61,039 nt of DNA from contig NZ_CANTJS010000014.1 in NCBI RefSeq assembly GCF_947654275.1, positions 1 to 61,039 of the forward strand, given 5' to 3'. Under the pieces are notes generated by a model, which made no database searches, was not told the DNA's origin, and saw only the letters and a program-made list of their open reading frames with translations. The DNA comes from an uncultured Oscillibacter sp. GTDB taxonomy: Bacteria > Bacillota > Clostridia > Oscillospirales > Oscillospiraceae. The position numbers and the translations under genes are program-made. Of the stretch, positions 15,970-23,735 are shown one piece after another (the stretch's first letter is position 1; the number at the start of each line of letters is the position of its first letter).

Positions 15970-17349
15970 TCAGGAGACACCGGGAGCGTCAGGGGAGGAC
16001 CGGTCCTTGAGCGGAGGACCGCCGTATCCGTACCGGGTTCTCAGGGCGAAGAGAAAGACTGCCGTGACAAACAGGGCCAGCAGCTCCGCCGCCGCCGCAG
16101 AGAGCCAGATGCCGTCCAGCTCCAGAAGGAGGGGGAGAACGAGGACCGCCGTCACCTGGAACAGCAGGGTCCGGAGGAAGGAGATGGCGGCGGAAACAGC
16201 GCCGTTGCTCAGGGCGGTGAAGAAGGCGGAGCCGAAGATGTTGAAGGCCTTGCCGAAAAAGGACAGGGCAAACAGCTGGAACCCGTGGGCGGTGAGGGCC
16301 AGCAGCTCGCCGTCATAGCCCACGAAGATATGGGACAGGGGCGCGGCGGTCCCCACGGCCAGGGCTGTTGTCAGGACGCCGGAGACCGCCGTCAGCCGCA
16401 GGCTCTTTCCCAGAAGGCTCCGCAGCTCCCCCTGATTGCCTGCGCCGTAATGAAAGCTGATGATGGGGCCCGCGCCGATGGAGTAGCCCAGGAAGACCGC
16501 CGTAAAGACGAAATCCACATACATGATGACGCCATAGGCCGCTACGCCGTCCTCCCCGATGAGGCGCATGAGCTGGAAGTTATACAGAATGCTCATCAGG
16601 GACATGGAAAGGTTGCTCATCATCTCGGAGGAGCCATTGACAAGGGTCTGCTTCAGAACCGGCCCCTCCGGCCGTGCCGCCGTCAGCCGCAGGGGCGTTT
16701 TGTTGGGCAGCAGAAAGTAAATCAGGGGCACCACGCCGCCCACCAGAGAGCTGGCCACCGTGGCCGCCGCCGCCCCTGCGACGCCCTGGCGGAGAACGCC
16801 CACCAGCAGGTAGTCCCCCAGCATGTTGGTGAGCCCCGCCGCCACGGTGAGGCCCAGACCCAGCTTGGGCCGCTCCGCCGCCACCAGAAAGCTCTGGAAC
16901 ATGTTCTGCAAAATAAAGGGCACCAGAGCCAGGGTCAGGATCCGCCCGTAGAGCACGCAGAGGCGCAGCATTTCACCCTCCGCCCCCAGGGCGGCGCAGA
17001 GGGGCTCCATGATGAAAAAGCCCAGAACCGTCAGAATCAGGCCTGCGGCGATTCCGGTGTAAATAATCAGGGAAAAGTACCGCCGGGCCCTGGGCAGGTC
17101 TCCCTCCCCCATGGTCCGGGCCACCACGGCGCTGCCGCCGGTGCCCAGCATGAAGCCCGCGGCGGCGAAGATCATCAGGGCGGGCATGATGAGATTGACC
17201 GCCGCGAAAGCGGTCTTGCCCGCGAAGTTGGAGACGAAAACCCCGTCCACCACACCGTAGATGGACGTGAAAATCATCATAATGATGGTGGGAACGGTGA
17301 AGCGGATCAGCTTCCCGTATCCGAAGTGTTCCGAAAGATGAATAGCCAT
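15970..17349 (-). CDS. MATE family efflux transporter, regulated by adjacent MarR
   Basis: 459 residues with about twelve hydrophobic segments. It has the MATE pattern, including an N-terminal FTVPTIIMMIFTSIYGVVDG, GTGGSAVVARTMGEGDLPRA after helix 3, and the second-half repeat YGVIMYVDFVFTAVFLGYS with GAGPIISFHYGA. MATE proteins export cationic compounds by Na+ or H+ antiport across the cytoplasmic membrane. The start MAIHLSEH follows the MarR stop by 19 nt, so the two genes form one unit and drug-inducible expression is likely. The substrate is unknown. Confidence 0.9.
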   Translation of the reverse strand: MAIHLSEHFGYGKLIRFTVPTIIMMIFTSIYGVVDGVFVSNFAGKTAFAAVNLIMPALMIFAAAGFMLGTGGSAVVARTMGEGDLPRARRYFSLIIYTGIAAGLILTVLGFFIMEPLCAALGAEGEMLRLCVLYGRILTLALVPFILQNMFQSFLVAAERPKLGLGLTVAAGLTNMLGDYLLVGVLRQGVAGAAAATVASSLVGGVVPLIYFLLPNKTPLRLTAARPEGPVLKQTLVNGSSEMMSNLSMSLMSILYNFQLMRLIGEDGVAAYGVIMYVDFVFTAVFLGYSIGAGPIISFHYGAGNQGELRSLLGKSLRLTAVSGVLTTALAVGTAAPLSHIFVGYDGELLALTAHGFQLFALSFFGKAFNIFGSAFFTALSNGAVSAAISFLRTLLFQVTAVLVLPLLLELDGIWLSAAAAELLALFVTAVFLFALRTRYGYGGPPLKDRSSPDAPGVS

Positions 17350-17368
17350 ATCATTCTGCCGTGTCCTC

Positions 17369-17815
17369 TCAGTTTTCTTTGCGCAGGCGTTCCGCAGCCG
17401 CCGCCCGGAAGCCGGCAAGCCACCGTTCTCCCAGGCGCATCATGGTCCGCCATTCCTCCGGGCTGATGGACGCGGAGGCGTCCCGTTCCGCTTCCATGAC
17501 GGGAAGAACCTTTTCCCGGGCCAGGTCCCTGCCCCGGTCCGTCAGGCAGACCCGCACCTCCCGGCCCTCGCCGGGGAGCAGGGAGAGAACGCCCTCCCGC
17601 TCCAGCTTCCGCACGGAGGAATGCACCGTCTGCTTGCTCAGGAAAAACTGGCGGCAGATATCCCGCTGGGTACAGCCCTCCCCCAGCTCCAGAATGCTCC
17701 AGAGCACCGCAAAGGCGCTGTCCGACAGGCCCTGCCCCAGGGCCAGCTCGTGGTAAAATTCGTCAATCTCATGGTCCAGACGCATGTACGCCCAGAACAG
17801 CTCATAGGTATCCAT
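17369..17815 (-). CDS. MarR family transcriptional regulator
   Basis: 148 residues with a central winged helix: CTQRDICRQFFLSKQTVHSSVRKLEREG is the helix-turn-helix (shown here as a region at about residues 48-75) and LPGEGREVRVCLTDRGRD is the wing. It probably represses its own operon with the MATE pump, because a 14-bp inverted repeat overlaps the promoter directly upstream. The ligand is unknown. Confidence 0.9.
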   Translation of the reverse strand: MDTYELFWAYMRLDHEIDEFYHELALGQGLSDSAFAVLWSILELGEGCTQRDICRQFFLSKQTVHSSVRKLEREGVLSLLPGEGREVRVCLTDRGRDLAREKVLPVMEAERDASASISPEEWRTMMRLGERWLAGFRAAAAERLRKEN

Positions 17816-17835
17816 AAACGCTCAGCACTCCCATC

Positions 17836-17889
17836 GTATGAAATCGGACCTGATGATGACATTCTAGTCCGATATCATACTATAGTCAA
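17836..17889 (-). promoter_or_regulatory. MarR-MATE promoter and operator
   Basis: On the minus strand, TTGACT (17884-17889), a 17-nt spacer and TAGAAT (17861-17866). An inverted repeat, GTATGAAATCGGAC (17836-17849) and GTCCGATATCATAC (17867-17880), has one mismatch. The second half fills the spacer and the first lies at the transcription start. Confidence 0.8.
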
Positions 17890-18040
17890 GAGACGTTTTT
17901 GACAGAAACAACGGGAAAGGCGTCTGGCGGCCCTGGGCGAAAGCGCCAAAGGCGGCGGCGCATTCCGCGTCCCCTTCGCCGTCCGGCAGGGGAATCTGTG
18001 AGGAAGGTCCGAAAAACCCCCGCGGCGTCACGGGGAAAAG

Positions 18041-18084
18041 AACCCGCCCTGCCGGCAATTTCAGACCGGCAGGGCGGGTTTTTC
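18041..18084. terminator. Terminator downstream of spoVAD
   Basis: A 15-bp stem, AACCCGCCCTGCCGG with CCGGCAGGGCGGGTT, is followed by TTTTTC on the plus strand. On the minus strand it is followed by a CTTTT tail, so it can serve spoVAD. Confidence 0.75.
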
Positions 18085-18126
18085 ATAACGTTCGGGGAAC
18101 GCTCCGGACGGAGCGGAGGGCTGGGC

Positions 18127-19143
18127 TCACTTTTTCATGGACAGGCAGACCGCGTGGCAGATGGAGGGGATGGACTCCCCCTGAAAACTGGAGGTGGGGG
18201 ACAGCAGGGCCCCGGTGGGGGCAAAGAGAATCTTCGACCACTTTCCGTCCCGCATCCCCGAGAGGAGATAACCGTTGAGCACCGAGGCGGAGCAGCCGCA
18301 GCCGGAGCCTCCGGCGTGCATGTCCTGGCTCTCCCGGTCGTAGAGGAGGAGGCCGCAGTCCTGGAAGTTGTTGCCCATGTCGATGCCGTCCCTGGAAAAG
18401 AAGTCCCGGACGATGCTGTGGCCCAGCTCCCCCAGGTCGCCGGTTACCACCAGGTCATAGTCCTGGGGTTTGGTTCCGGTGTCCTGGAAGAAGGCGGAGA
18501 GGCAGTCGTAGGCCGCCGGGGCCATGGCGGCTCCCATGTTGTTGGCGTCGGCAATGCCCTTGTCCACAATTTTTCCGCAGGTGATGTGGGTGATATAGGG
18601 CCCGGGGCCCTCCGCCGCCAGGATGGTGCATCCGGCGGCGGTGGCGGTCCACTGGGCGGTGGGGGTCCGCTGGTTGCCGTAGGGCACCGGCATCCGGTAC
18701 TGCCGTTCGGCGGTGCAGAAATGGGAGGAGGTCATGGCGGCGGCCTTCCCAGCGAAGCCGCCGTCAATCAGCATGGCCGCCAGGGACAGGGATTCCCCCA
18801 TGGTGGAGCAGGCCCCGTAGAGCCCGTAGAAGGGCACCCCGAATTCCCGCAGGCCGAAGGAGGAGCCGATGCATTGATTCAGCAGGTCTCCTGCCAGCAC
18901 ATAGTCCAGGTCCCCCGGCTTCAGACGGGCCTGGTCCAGCGCCCGCTGAAGCGCCTTTTTCTGCATGGCGGACTCCGCCTTTTCCCATGTCTTCTCACCG
19001 AAGAAGGAATCCTCGTTCAGCTCGTCGAAGTAGTCCCGCAGGGGGCCCTCCCCCTCCATTTTGCCGCCGATGTTGGCAAAGGAGATCACCGAGGGCGGGG
19101 CGGACAGGGCCACGGTCCGCCGGCCCACACGCTTGTTGCTCAT
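18127..19143 (-). CDS. spoVAD: Stage V sporulation protein AD
   Basis: 338 residues, the expected length, with a thiolase-like fold. Landmarks are SFANIGGKMEGEGPL, DYVLAGDLLNQ, FYGLYGACSTMGESL (the thiolase nucleophile position), TSSHFCTAERQYRMPVPYGN and HAGGSGCGCSASVLNGYLL. SpoVAD is part of the channel that moves dipicolinic acid into the forespore and out on germination. The ATG at 19143 follows AAGAGGTG and the conserved N-terminus begins there. Unusually, spoVAC and spoVAE are not adjacent here; the upstream gene is a glycosidase-fold protein. Confidence 0.95.
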   Translation of the reverse strand: MSNKRVGRRTVALSAPPSVISFANIGGKMEGEGPLRDYFDELNEDSFFGEKTWEKAESAMQKKALQRALDQARLKPGDLDYVLAGDLLNQCIGSSFGLREFGVPFYGLYGACSTMGESLSLAAMLIDGGFAGKAAAMTSSHFCTAERQYRMPVPYGNQRTPTAQWTATAAGCTILAAEGPGPYITHITCGKIVDKGIADANNMGAAMAPAAYDCLSAFFQDTGTKPQDYDLVVTGDLGELGHSIVRDFFSRDGIDMGNNFQDCGLLLYDRESQDMHAGGSGCGCSASVLNGYLLSGMRDGKWSKILFAPTGALLSPTSSFQGESIPSICHAVCLSMKK

Positions 19144-19219
19144 ATGCACACCTCTTGACGTGGATTTTCCGCTAGGTTCTCCCGGAAGAGGCTTTTTTAT
19201 GTATTTATGGATATGGCCC

Positions 19220-20011
19220 TCAGCGCTGGGGCGGCCCGCCGCCGGGCCCGTTCCGGCCAAAGAGCTGAGGCGCGATGTCCCGGACCTCCGGCCACATGAA
19301 AAAGGCGGCGGAGAAGCCCATCCCCGCTCCCTGACGGAGCTTTTGGCGTAGGGTGCCGGCGTCGTCGAAGAGGACAAAATGGGACTCTCCTTGCCGGGTG
19401 TAGGTGAAGTAGCGGGCGCAGAGGTCCTGAGAGAAGAAGACCGCCGGGTTCTCCCGCTCCATCAGGCGGCGAAAGACGTCGGGGCTCAGGGGCTCTCCCT
19501 CGCCGCTGGGGGCGGGGAGGCGGAAGTCCATGCACAGCCGCTGAACGTCCAGAGCCAGCCGTCCCGCGCCTCCGGCTCCGGCGGCGGCTTCCTCCAGCCG
19601 CTGGACAAAATTGCCCCCGGAGATGGCCGTGCAGATCAGGGACACCCCGCCGGGGACGGCCCAGCGCTCCGGCAGGTACAGCGTCCGGCGGGAGGCCCCC
19701 AGCGCCGCCGCCAGCTGCTCCGCAAAGGCCTGCCGGTCCCGCCGGGGGGCCTCCTCAAAGTCCAGCAGCACGCCGCCGTAGTTCCGCCGGCCGCACTCCC
19801 GCAGCGCCGCTTCCGCCAGAGCCTCCGGATCGTCGATGAAAGGGGCCTCCCGGTCGCTGACGGACAGCAGGCCGCCCCGGGTTTCCAGCAGCAGGCCGCC
19901 CCGCAGCAGCGTGGACCCCGGCCCGATGCGGTAGGCCACATGGGCCAGCGTCCGGCAGAAGCTCCCGGCTTCCCTTGCCGCATCCGGCGTCACGGACAGA
20001 TAAATCTGCAT
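19220..20011 (-). CDS. Putative glycosidase-fold protein (GH18/YaaH-like)
   Basis: 263 residues from an ATG preceded by AAGGGGGAG; no signal peptide. NYGGVLLDFEEAPRRDRQAF resembles strand 4 of family 18 glycosidases (the DG.D.DwE region), with D and E retained, and the C-terminal FSAAFFMWPEVRDIAPQ resembles the closing strand of that TIM barrel. The first Asp of the DxDxE motif is missing, so activity is doubtful. It lies 76 nt upstream of spoVAD on the same strand, which suggests a spore-related role. This assignment is an inference from a short motif. Confidence 0.5.
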   Translation of the reverse strand: MQIYLSVTPDAAREAGSFCRTLAHVAYRIGPGSTLLRGGLLLETRGGLLSVSDREAPFIDDPEALAEAALRECGRRNYGGVLLDFEEAPRRDRQAFAEQLAAALGASRRTLYLPERWAVPGGVSLICTAISGGNFVQRLEEAAAGAGGAGRLALDVQRLCMDFRLPAPSGEGEPLSPDVFRRLMERENPAVFFSQDLCARYFTYTRQGESHFVLFDDAGTLRQKLRQGAGMGFSAAFFMWPEVRDIAPQLFGRNGPGGGPPQR

Positions 20012-20172
20012 GTCGTTCTCCCCCTTGCGGACAGACTTCAAACAATGTATACTGTATAGCAGATATAAAATTCCCGGCAGGAAGGGGCCGCCGCCCCCGG
20101 CGGCCCGGTTCCGGGATCTGCTTCCGGCCATCTCATTCCTGATGGAATTTCTATGCGCGAAGGAGGGCTCTT

Positions 20173-20679
20173 ATGTCCTTTTCTCTGGTTCCAGACCGTT
20201 TATTTGAAAGCTACGCTGCCGTGACCCCGGCGTTTCTGCGGCGCGCCGGGGTGACGCTGCTGCTCAGCGACCTGGATTTCACCCTGGCGCCCAAATCCGT
20301 CCGGAAGCCCGACAGGGCGCTGCGGGCGTGGCTCGGGGAGATGAAGGCGGCGGGCATCCAGGTGATGATCGTGTCCAACAACCGTTCCGGGTCCCGGGTC
20401 ATGGAGTTCTGCGCCGGTCTGGGCATCCTCTACCAGGGCCACGCGGGAAAGCCCTCCACCCGGGGCCTGAAGGCCGCCATGGCCCGGGCGGGGACGGACC
20501 GGACCCATACCGCCATGCTGGGGGACAAGCTGCTGACGGACATGCTGGCGGCCAACCGGGCCGGGGTGCTGGCCCTGATGGTGGAGCCTCTGGGCGGGGC
20601 CGTCACCCCCTGGCAGAAGGTGCTCCATGCCCTGCAAAGGCCCTTCAAGGCCCTCTGCCGCCGGAGGCAGCGGAACTGA
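20173..20679 (+). CDS. yqeG: YqeG family HAD phosphatase
   Basis: 168 residues. HAD class IIIA motifs are clear: LLLSDLDFTLAP (nucleophile Asp region), MIVSNNRSGSRV (motif 2) and AMLGDKLLTDMLAANRAG (motif 4). Length and order match the YqeG family, related to phosphatidylglycerophosphate phosphatases (mitochondrial Gep4/PTPMT-like function); the cellular substrate is unproven in Firmicutes. A GAAGGAGGG ribosome site precedes the ATG. It is usually linked to yqeH and aroE but stands alone here. Confidence 0.9.
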   Translation: MSFSLVPDRLFESYAAVTPAFLRRAGVTLLLSDLDFTLAPKSVRKPDRALRAWLGEMKAAGIQVMIVSNNRSGSRVMEFCAGLGILYQGHAGKPSTRGLKAAMARAGTDRTHTAMLGDKLLTDMLAANRAGVLALMVEPLGGAVTPWQKVLHALQRPFKALCRRRQRN

Positions 20680-20684
20680 ATGCA

Positions 20685-20723
20685 TAAAAACGTCCCGCCG
20701 GTGGATTCCACCGGCGGGACGTT
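20685..20723. terminator. Bidirectional terminator between convergent genes
   Basis: A perfect 16-bp stem (AACGTCCCGCCGGTGG, 20689-20704, with 20708-20723). The minus strand continues TTTATGC. It serves yqeG and the minus-strand gene ending at 20730. Confidence 0.85.
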
Positions 20724-20729
20724 CTGTAT

Positions 20730-21368
20730 TCAAAACCAGCCCTTTTTCTTGAAGACGATGGAAAAGACCAGCCAGAGCACTAACATGGTGATGATGGAGA
20801 CAGATTGCAGGATGTCAAAGCCGGGATGCCGGGCGTGGAATTCTCCCTCTGTCATCACCAGGCCGAAATCCCCCAGCATGTCGGCGTAGTGATCCTTGAT
20901 GTCCAGACTGTAGCTGCGGTCCAGCACACCGTCGGGGTCCGGGCCCTCCAGGGGGACCCACCGGCCGATGGGAAGGCGGCGGCCGCCGTTCTCCAGGCGC
21001 TCCGAGGCGTCCTGGTTGATGCGGGCCAGGAAGGTGGTATAAGTTCCGACGCCGTTCTCCTGGGAATTGATTTCCACCTCATAATACACCTTGCCGTTGA
21101 TGGGAAGGGGGCGGTCCCAGGCCACGGAGCCGATGATGTAAAAGGTGTCCATGGACTCCATGTCGGCCACGGACTCCGCCAGGGGCGTGTCCGGTGTGGG
21201 AGTGCTGCCGATGCTGCCCTCCGACAGGTCCAGGGTCTCCATATAGGCCGGATAGGCCACATTGTCGGTATAGACCCCCAGCAGGACGTTGCCGCCCAGC
21301 ATCACGAGGACGCCGAGGATAAACGCGGGGATGATGGCCATGAGGGCTCGAAGGGGAACTTGTACCAT
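20730..21368 (-). CDS. Membrane protein of unknown function with two terminal anchors
   Basis: 212 residues from an ATG with GAGAGG upstream. A hydrophobic N-terminal segment (about 6-30) and a C-terminal one (about 187-206, ending FKKKGWF) bracket an extracytoplasmic domain of about 150 residues. That domain is rich in Asp and Tyr and contains SVAWDRPLPINGKVYYEVEI. The family is not recognised. Confidence 0.7.
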   Translation of the reverse strand: MVQVPLRALMAIIPAFILGVLVMLGGNVLLGVYTDNVAYPAYMETLDLSEGSIGSTPTPDTPLAESVADMESMDTFYIIGSVAWDRPLPINGKVYYEVEINSQENGVGTYTTFLARINQDASERLENGGRRLPIGRWVPLEGPDPDGVLDRSYSLDIKDHYADMLGDFGLVMTEGEFHARHPGFDILQSVSIITMLVLWLVFSIVFKKKGWF

Positions 21369-21612
21369 AGGAAAAAACCTCTCTTTGCGGAATGATATGG
21401 GGGATGGCTGAGCACAGTATAGCAGAGCGGATAGAGGATTGCAAGACGCCGGGCAGAAGGGGGGGCCATCTGCGCATTTTATAGCGGGGATGCCATGTAG
21501 GGGAGGGGCTCTGTCCCCTCCCGTTCTTCCGGGCTCTCCATGCTTTCGGCAGACGGAACAGGCACCTGCATAAAGTCTCCGAAAAGGACACTCCCGGCAG
21601 AAGGACCCGCTT
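21369..21612. other. Intergenic region with dispersed motif
   Basis: No gene. On the minus strand CTATAAAATGCGCAGATGGC (21465-21484) follows a hairpin (GGGGAGGGG with CCCCTCCC, about 21498-21520), a member of the AAAATGCG intergenic motif set. Confidence 0.45.
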
Positions 21613-21780
21613 CTATTGGGAGGTTTCTTCCTCTTCCTCCGAGGCATAGGCCTCCTCGGCCTCCTGCTGGCCCCGGATGAGCAGAGCCCTGGCGGTGCCG
21701 AAGTCCATGCGGTCGATGGCCTCAATCACCTCGGTCAGCGTGTTGAAAAGGACTGTGTAACATTTTGGCAGATTTTCCAT
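21613..21780 (-). CDS. Small acidic-tailed protein
   Basis: 55 residues. The ATG at 21780 has GAGGTGAAAAAT upstream. The protein is a short helix (VLFNTLTEVIEAIDRMDFGTA) with an acidic C-terminal tail (EEEEETSQ). No family is recognised. It is divergent from the two tandem small genes that follow. Confidence 0.6.
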   Translation of the reverse strand: MENLPKCYTVLFNTLTEVIEAIDRMDFGTARALLIRGQQEAEEAYASEEEEETSQ

Positions 21781-21901
21781 ATTTTTCACCTCAACGACAT
21801 TATAGCATAGTTGGACCTCAAATGCAATCCAAATGTAGCTCAGATGAAAAACATATATGGCACTACAATTGTCATATAATGAACATGCTACGAGGTGCTG
21901 T

Positions 21902-22099
21902 ATGTCAAAGTTCAAAATTCCAAAAATTCCTCCGACAACAAGCAAAAGTATTCGGTTCCCCAACGATATCATCGAGAAAATTGAAAAAGCGATTCAGGGA
22001 AAACAGTGTACATTCACTGCGTTTGTGGTAGAGGCCGTCCGGGTTGCTCTGGAGAGTCTGGAGGAGGAGGAGACCCGGCGGGACGGGCCGGAGGCGTGA
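21902..22099 (+). CDS. Small ribbon-helix-helix-like protein, copy 1
   Basis: 65 residues. SIRFPNDIIEKIEKAI is typical of a ribbon-helix-helix strand plus helix 1, and TFTAFVVEAVRVALESL of helix 2 (as in Arc/MetJ-type regulators). The tail is acidic. The ATG follows a GAGGTG sequence. It has a close paralogue 68 nt downstream. The DNA target is unknown. Its promoter region is shared with the divergent 55-residue gene. Confidence 0.7.
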   Translation: MSKFKIPKIPPTTSKSIRFPNDIIEKIEKAIQGKQCTFTAFVVEAVRVALESLEEEETRRDGPEA

Positions 22100-22167
22100 G
22101 CGTTTCCGGCCCGGGGACGGCCGGCTGCGGAACATGTCATGCAAATCGTCTTGCGGGGTGAGAACAA

Positions 22168-22362
22168 ATGCCATTCAAAATTCCAAATATTCCGCCGACC
22201 ACCAATAAAAGCGTTCGGTTTCCCAATGATATGATTGACCAGATTGAAGAGGCCATTCGCGGGCGGGACTGTACCTTCTCAGCCTTTGTCGTCGCCGCCG
22301 TCCGGGCCGCCCTGGAGAGCCTGGAGGAGGAACAGACCCCGCGGGACGGGCCGGAGGAATGA
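22168..22362 (+). CDS. Small ribbon-helix-helix-like protein, copy 2
   Basis: 64 residues. It is a tandem paralogue of the preceding gene: FKIPNIPPTTNKSVRFPNDM against FKIPKIPPTTSKSIRFPNDI, and CTFSAFVVAAVRAALESLEE against CTFTAFVVEAVRVALESLEE. GGGGTG lies 10 nt upstream of the ATG. Being so short and conserved, the two could form hetero-oligomers. Confidence 0.7.
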   Translation: MPFKIPNIPPTTNKSVRFPNDMIDQIEEAIRGRDCTFSAFVVAAVRAALESLEEEQTPRDGPEE

Positions 22363-22401
22363 AATATTTGAAGGGAAAAGGGAACAATTGCGGAAAAATA
22401 C

Positions 22402-22430
22402 TTGCAATTGCCGCCGGGATGGGATAAAAT
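22402..22430 (+). promoter_or_regulatory. Promoter of efp
   Basis: TTGCAA (22402-22407), 17 nt, TAAAAT (22425-22430); the start codon is 94 nt downstream. Confidence 0.7.
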
Positions 22431-22523
22431 AGCTACGGCTATGAAATGGGAAACCATGAAAGAGAGAACATGCCCTCCTTGCGGGCCGTTTTCTCGTACA
22501 AGATTTGTGAGGAGGATACAACT

Positions 22524-23093
22524 ATGCCTACAATTTCCGCCGGCGAGTTCCGGAAGGGTATGATTTTCGAGATGGAGGGCAAGCCCATGCTGGTGGTGGA
22601 CTTCCAGCACGTCAAGCCCGGCAAGGGCGCGGCCTTTGTCCGCACCAAGTACAAAAACGTCATCACCGGAGCCATCCGTGAGGAATCCTTCAACCCCACC
22701 GCCAAGTTTGAGCAGGGCAGCGTGGAGCGTAAGGACGCCGAATACAGCTACAACGACGGCGACCTGTACTATTTCATGGACCCGGAGACCTTTGACATGT
22801 CCCCCCTGAACCGGGACGTTCTGGGAGACGGCTTCAAGTTCGTGAAGGAGAACACCGTCTGCAAGCTGGTGAGCTACAAGGGCAGCGTCTTCACCGTGGA
22901 AGTGCCCAACTTCATGGACCTGGTGGTCACCGAGACCGAGCCCGGCGTCAAGGGCGACACCGCCACCAATGTTACCAAAAAGGCCACCCTGGAGACCGGC
23001 GCTGTGATCCAGGTGCCCCTGTTCATTGACGAGGGGGAGAAAATCCAGGTGGACACCCGGACGGGCGAATACCTGGGCCGCTGCAAGGAGTAA
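22524..23093 (+). CDS. efp: Translation elongation factor P
   Basis: 189 residues. The three-domain EF-P is recognisable from [18 protein letters not shown], the loop [16 protein letters not shown] (domain I, carrying the functional lysine position), [19 protein letters not shown] and the C-terminal [13 protein letters not shown]. It relieves ribosome stalling at polyproline. The ATG at 22524 lies 8 nt after a GAGGAGG site; an earlier in-frame ATG at 22446 lacks one. Followed by its common Clostridial neighbour. Confidence 0.97.
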   Translation: MPTISAGEFRKGMIFEMEGKPMLVVDFQHVKPGKGAAFVRTKYKNVITGAIREESFNPTAKFEQGSVERKDAEYSYNDGDLYYFMDPETFDMSPLNRDVLGDGFKFVKENTVCKLVSYKGSVFTVEVPNFMDLVVTETEPGVKGDTATNVTKKATLETGAVIQVPLFIDEGEKIQVDTRTGEYLGRCKE

Positions 23094-23210
23094 GCGTTCG
23101 CGCGGAAGGGGGGGAGTTCATCCCCCCTTTAGATTCCCCTTTCCCAGGGGGAGCAAAACCATCCCTTTTCATCACCTGTACGAGTCTAATCAAAAAGGAG
23201 GTTTTTGACA

Positions 23211-23663
23211 ATGGAAATCACTGAGAAGGTTGCCTATCTGAAGGGCCTGGCCGAGGGCATGAAGCTGGACAGCAAAAAGGAACGGAAGCTGCTGAGCGTC
23301 ATCATCGACGTGCTGGAGGACATGGCGCTGGAGCTGTCGGATCTGAAGGAGAATCAGGATGAGCTCTATGACGGCCTGGACGCCGTCAGCGACGATCTGG
23401 AGGACGTAGAGGACCTGATTTATGGGGAAGAGGATGACGAGGACAGCGAATATGAGCTGGACGATCTGGAGGACGGCGAGGACTGCTACGCCACCACCTG
23501 CCCCACCTGTGAAGAGATCATCTATTTTGACGAGTCCGTTCTGGAGGACGGCATGGTGATCTGCCCCAACTGCGGCGAGCATCTGGAATTCGACCTGGAC
23601 AGCCTGGACGAAGAAGACGACGAGACTGACGAGGACGAGGCGGATGAGGACGACGAGGACTGA
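23211..23663 (+). CDS. CD1247 N-terminal domain-type zinc-ribbon acidic protein
   Basis: 150 residues. The N-terminal helical region (EKVAYLKGLAEGMKLDSKKE) matches the domain called CD1247 N-terminal, typically encoded after efp in Clostridia (from memory). A zinc ribbon follows: CPTCEEIIYFDES and CPNCGEHLEFDLDSL. The tail is almost all Asp and Glu. The function is unknown; the highly negative tail may mimic nucleic acid. AAAAAGGAGG precedes the ATG. Confidence 0.8.
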   Translation: MEITEKVAYLKGLAEGMKLDSKKERKLLSVIIDVLEDMALELSDLKENQDELYDGLDAVSDDLEDVEDLIYGEEDDEDSEYELDDLEDGEDCYATTCPTCEEIIYFDESVLEDGMVICPNCGEHLEFDLDSLDEEDDETDEDEADEDDED

Positions 23664-23696
23664 GGTCTCTGTCCGCCGGCAATGGCAATGAGTCAA

Positions 23697-23728
23697 AAAA
23701 GGACCTGCCCGTAGGGGCAGGTCCTTTT
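23697..23728. terminator. Bidirectional terminator
   Basis: Stem AAAAGGACCTGCCC (23697-23710) with GGGCAGGTCCTTTT (23715-23728), with A and T runs on both sides, lies between convergent genes. Confidence 0.85.
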
Positions 23729-23735
23729 GTTTGGC

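Noticed and set aside
15958..17466. 502-codon plus-strand frame opposite the MATE gene
   Set aside because: His/Gln/Gly-rich shadow of a transporter that has clear membrane segments and a MarR partner.
19144..19377. 78-residue N-terminal extension of spoVAD
   Set aside because: The extension overlaps the end of the upstream gene and is not protein-like; AAGAGGTG precedes the ATG at 19143.
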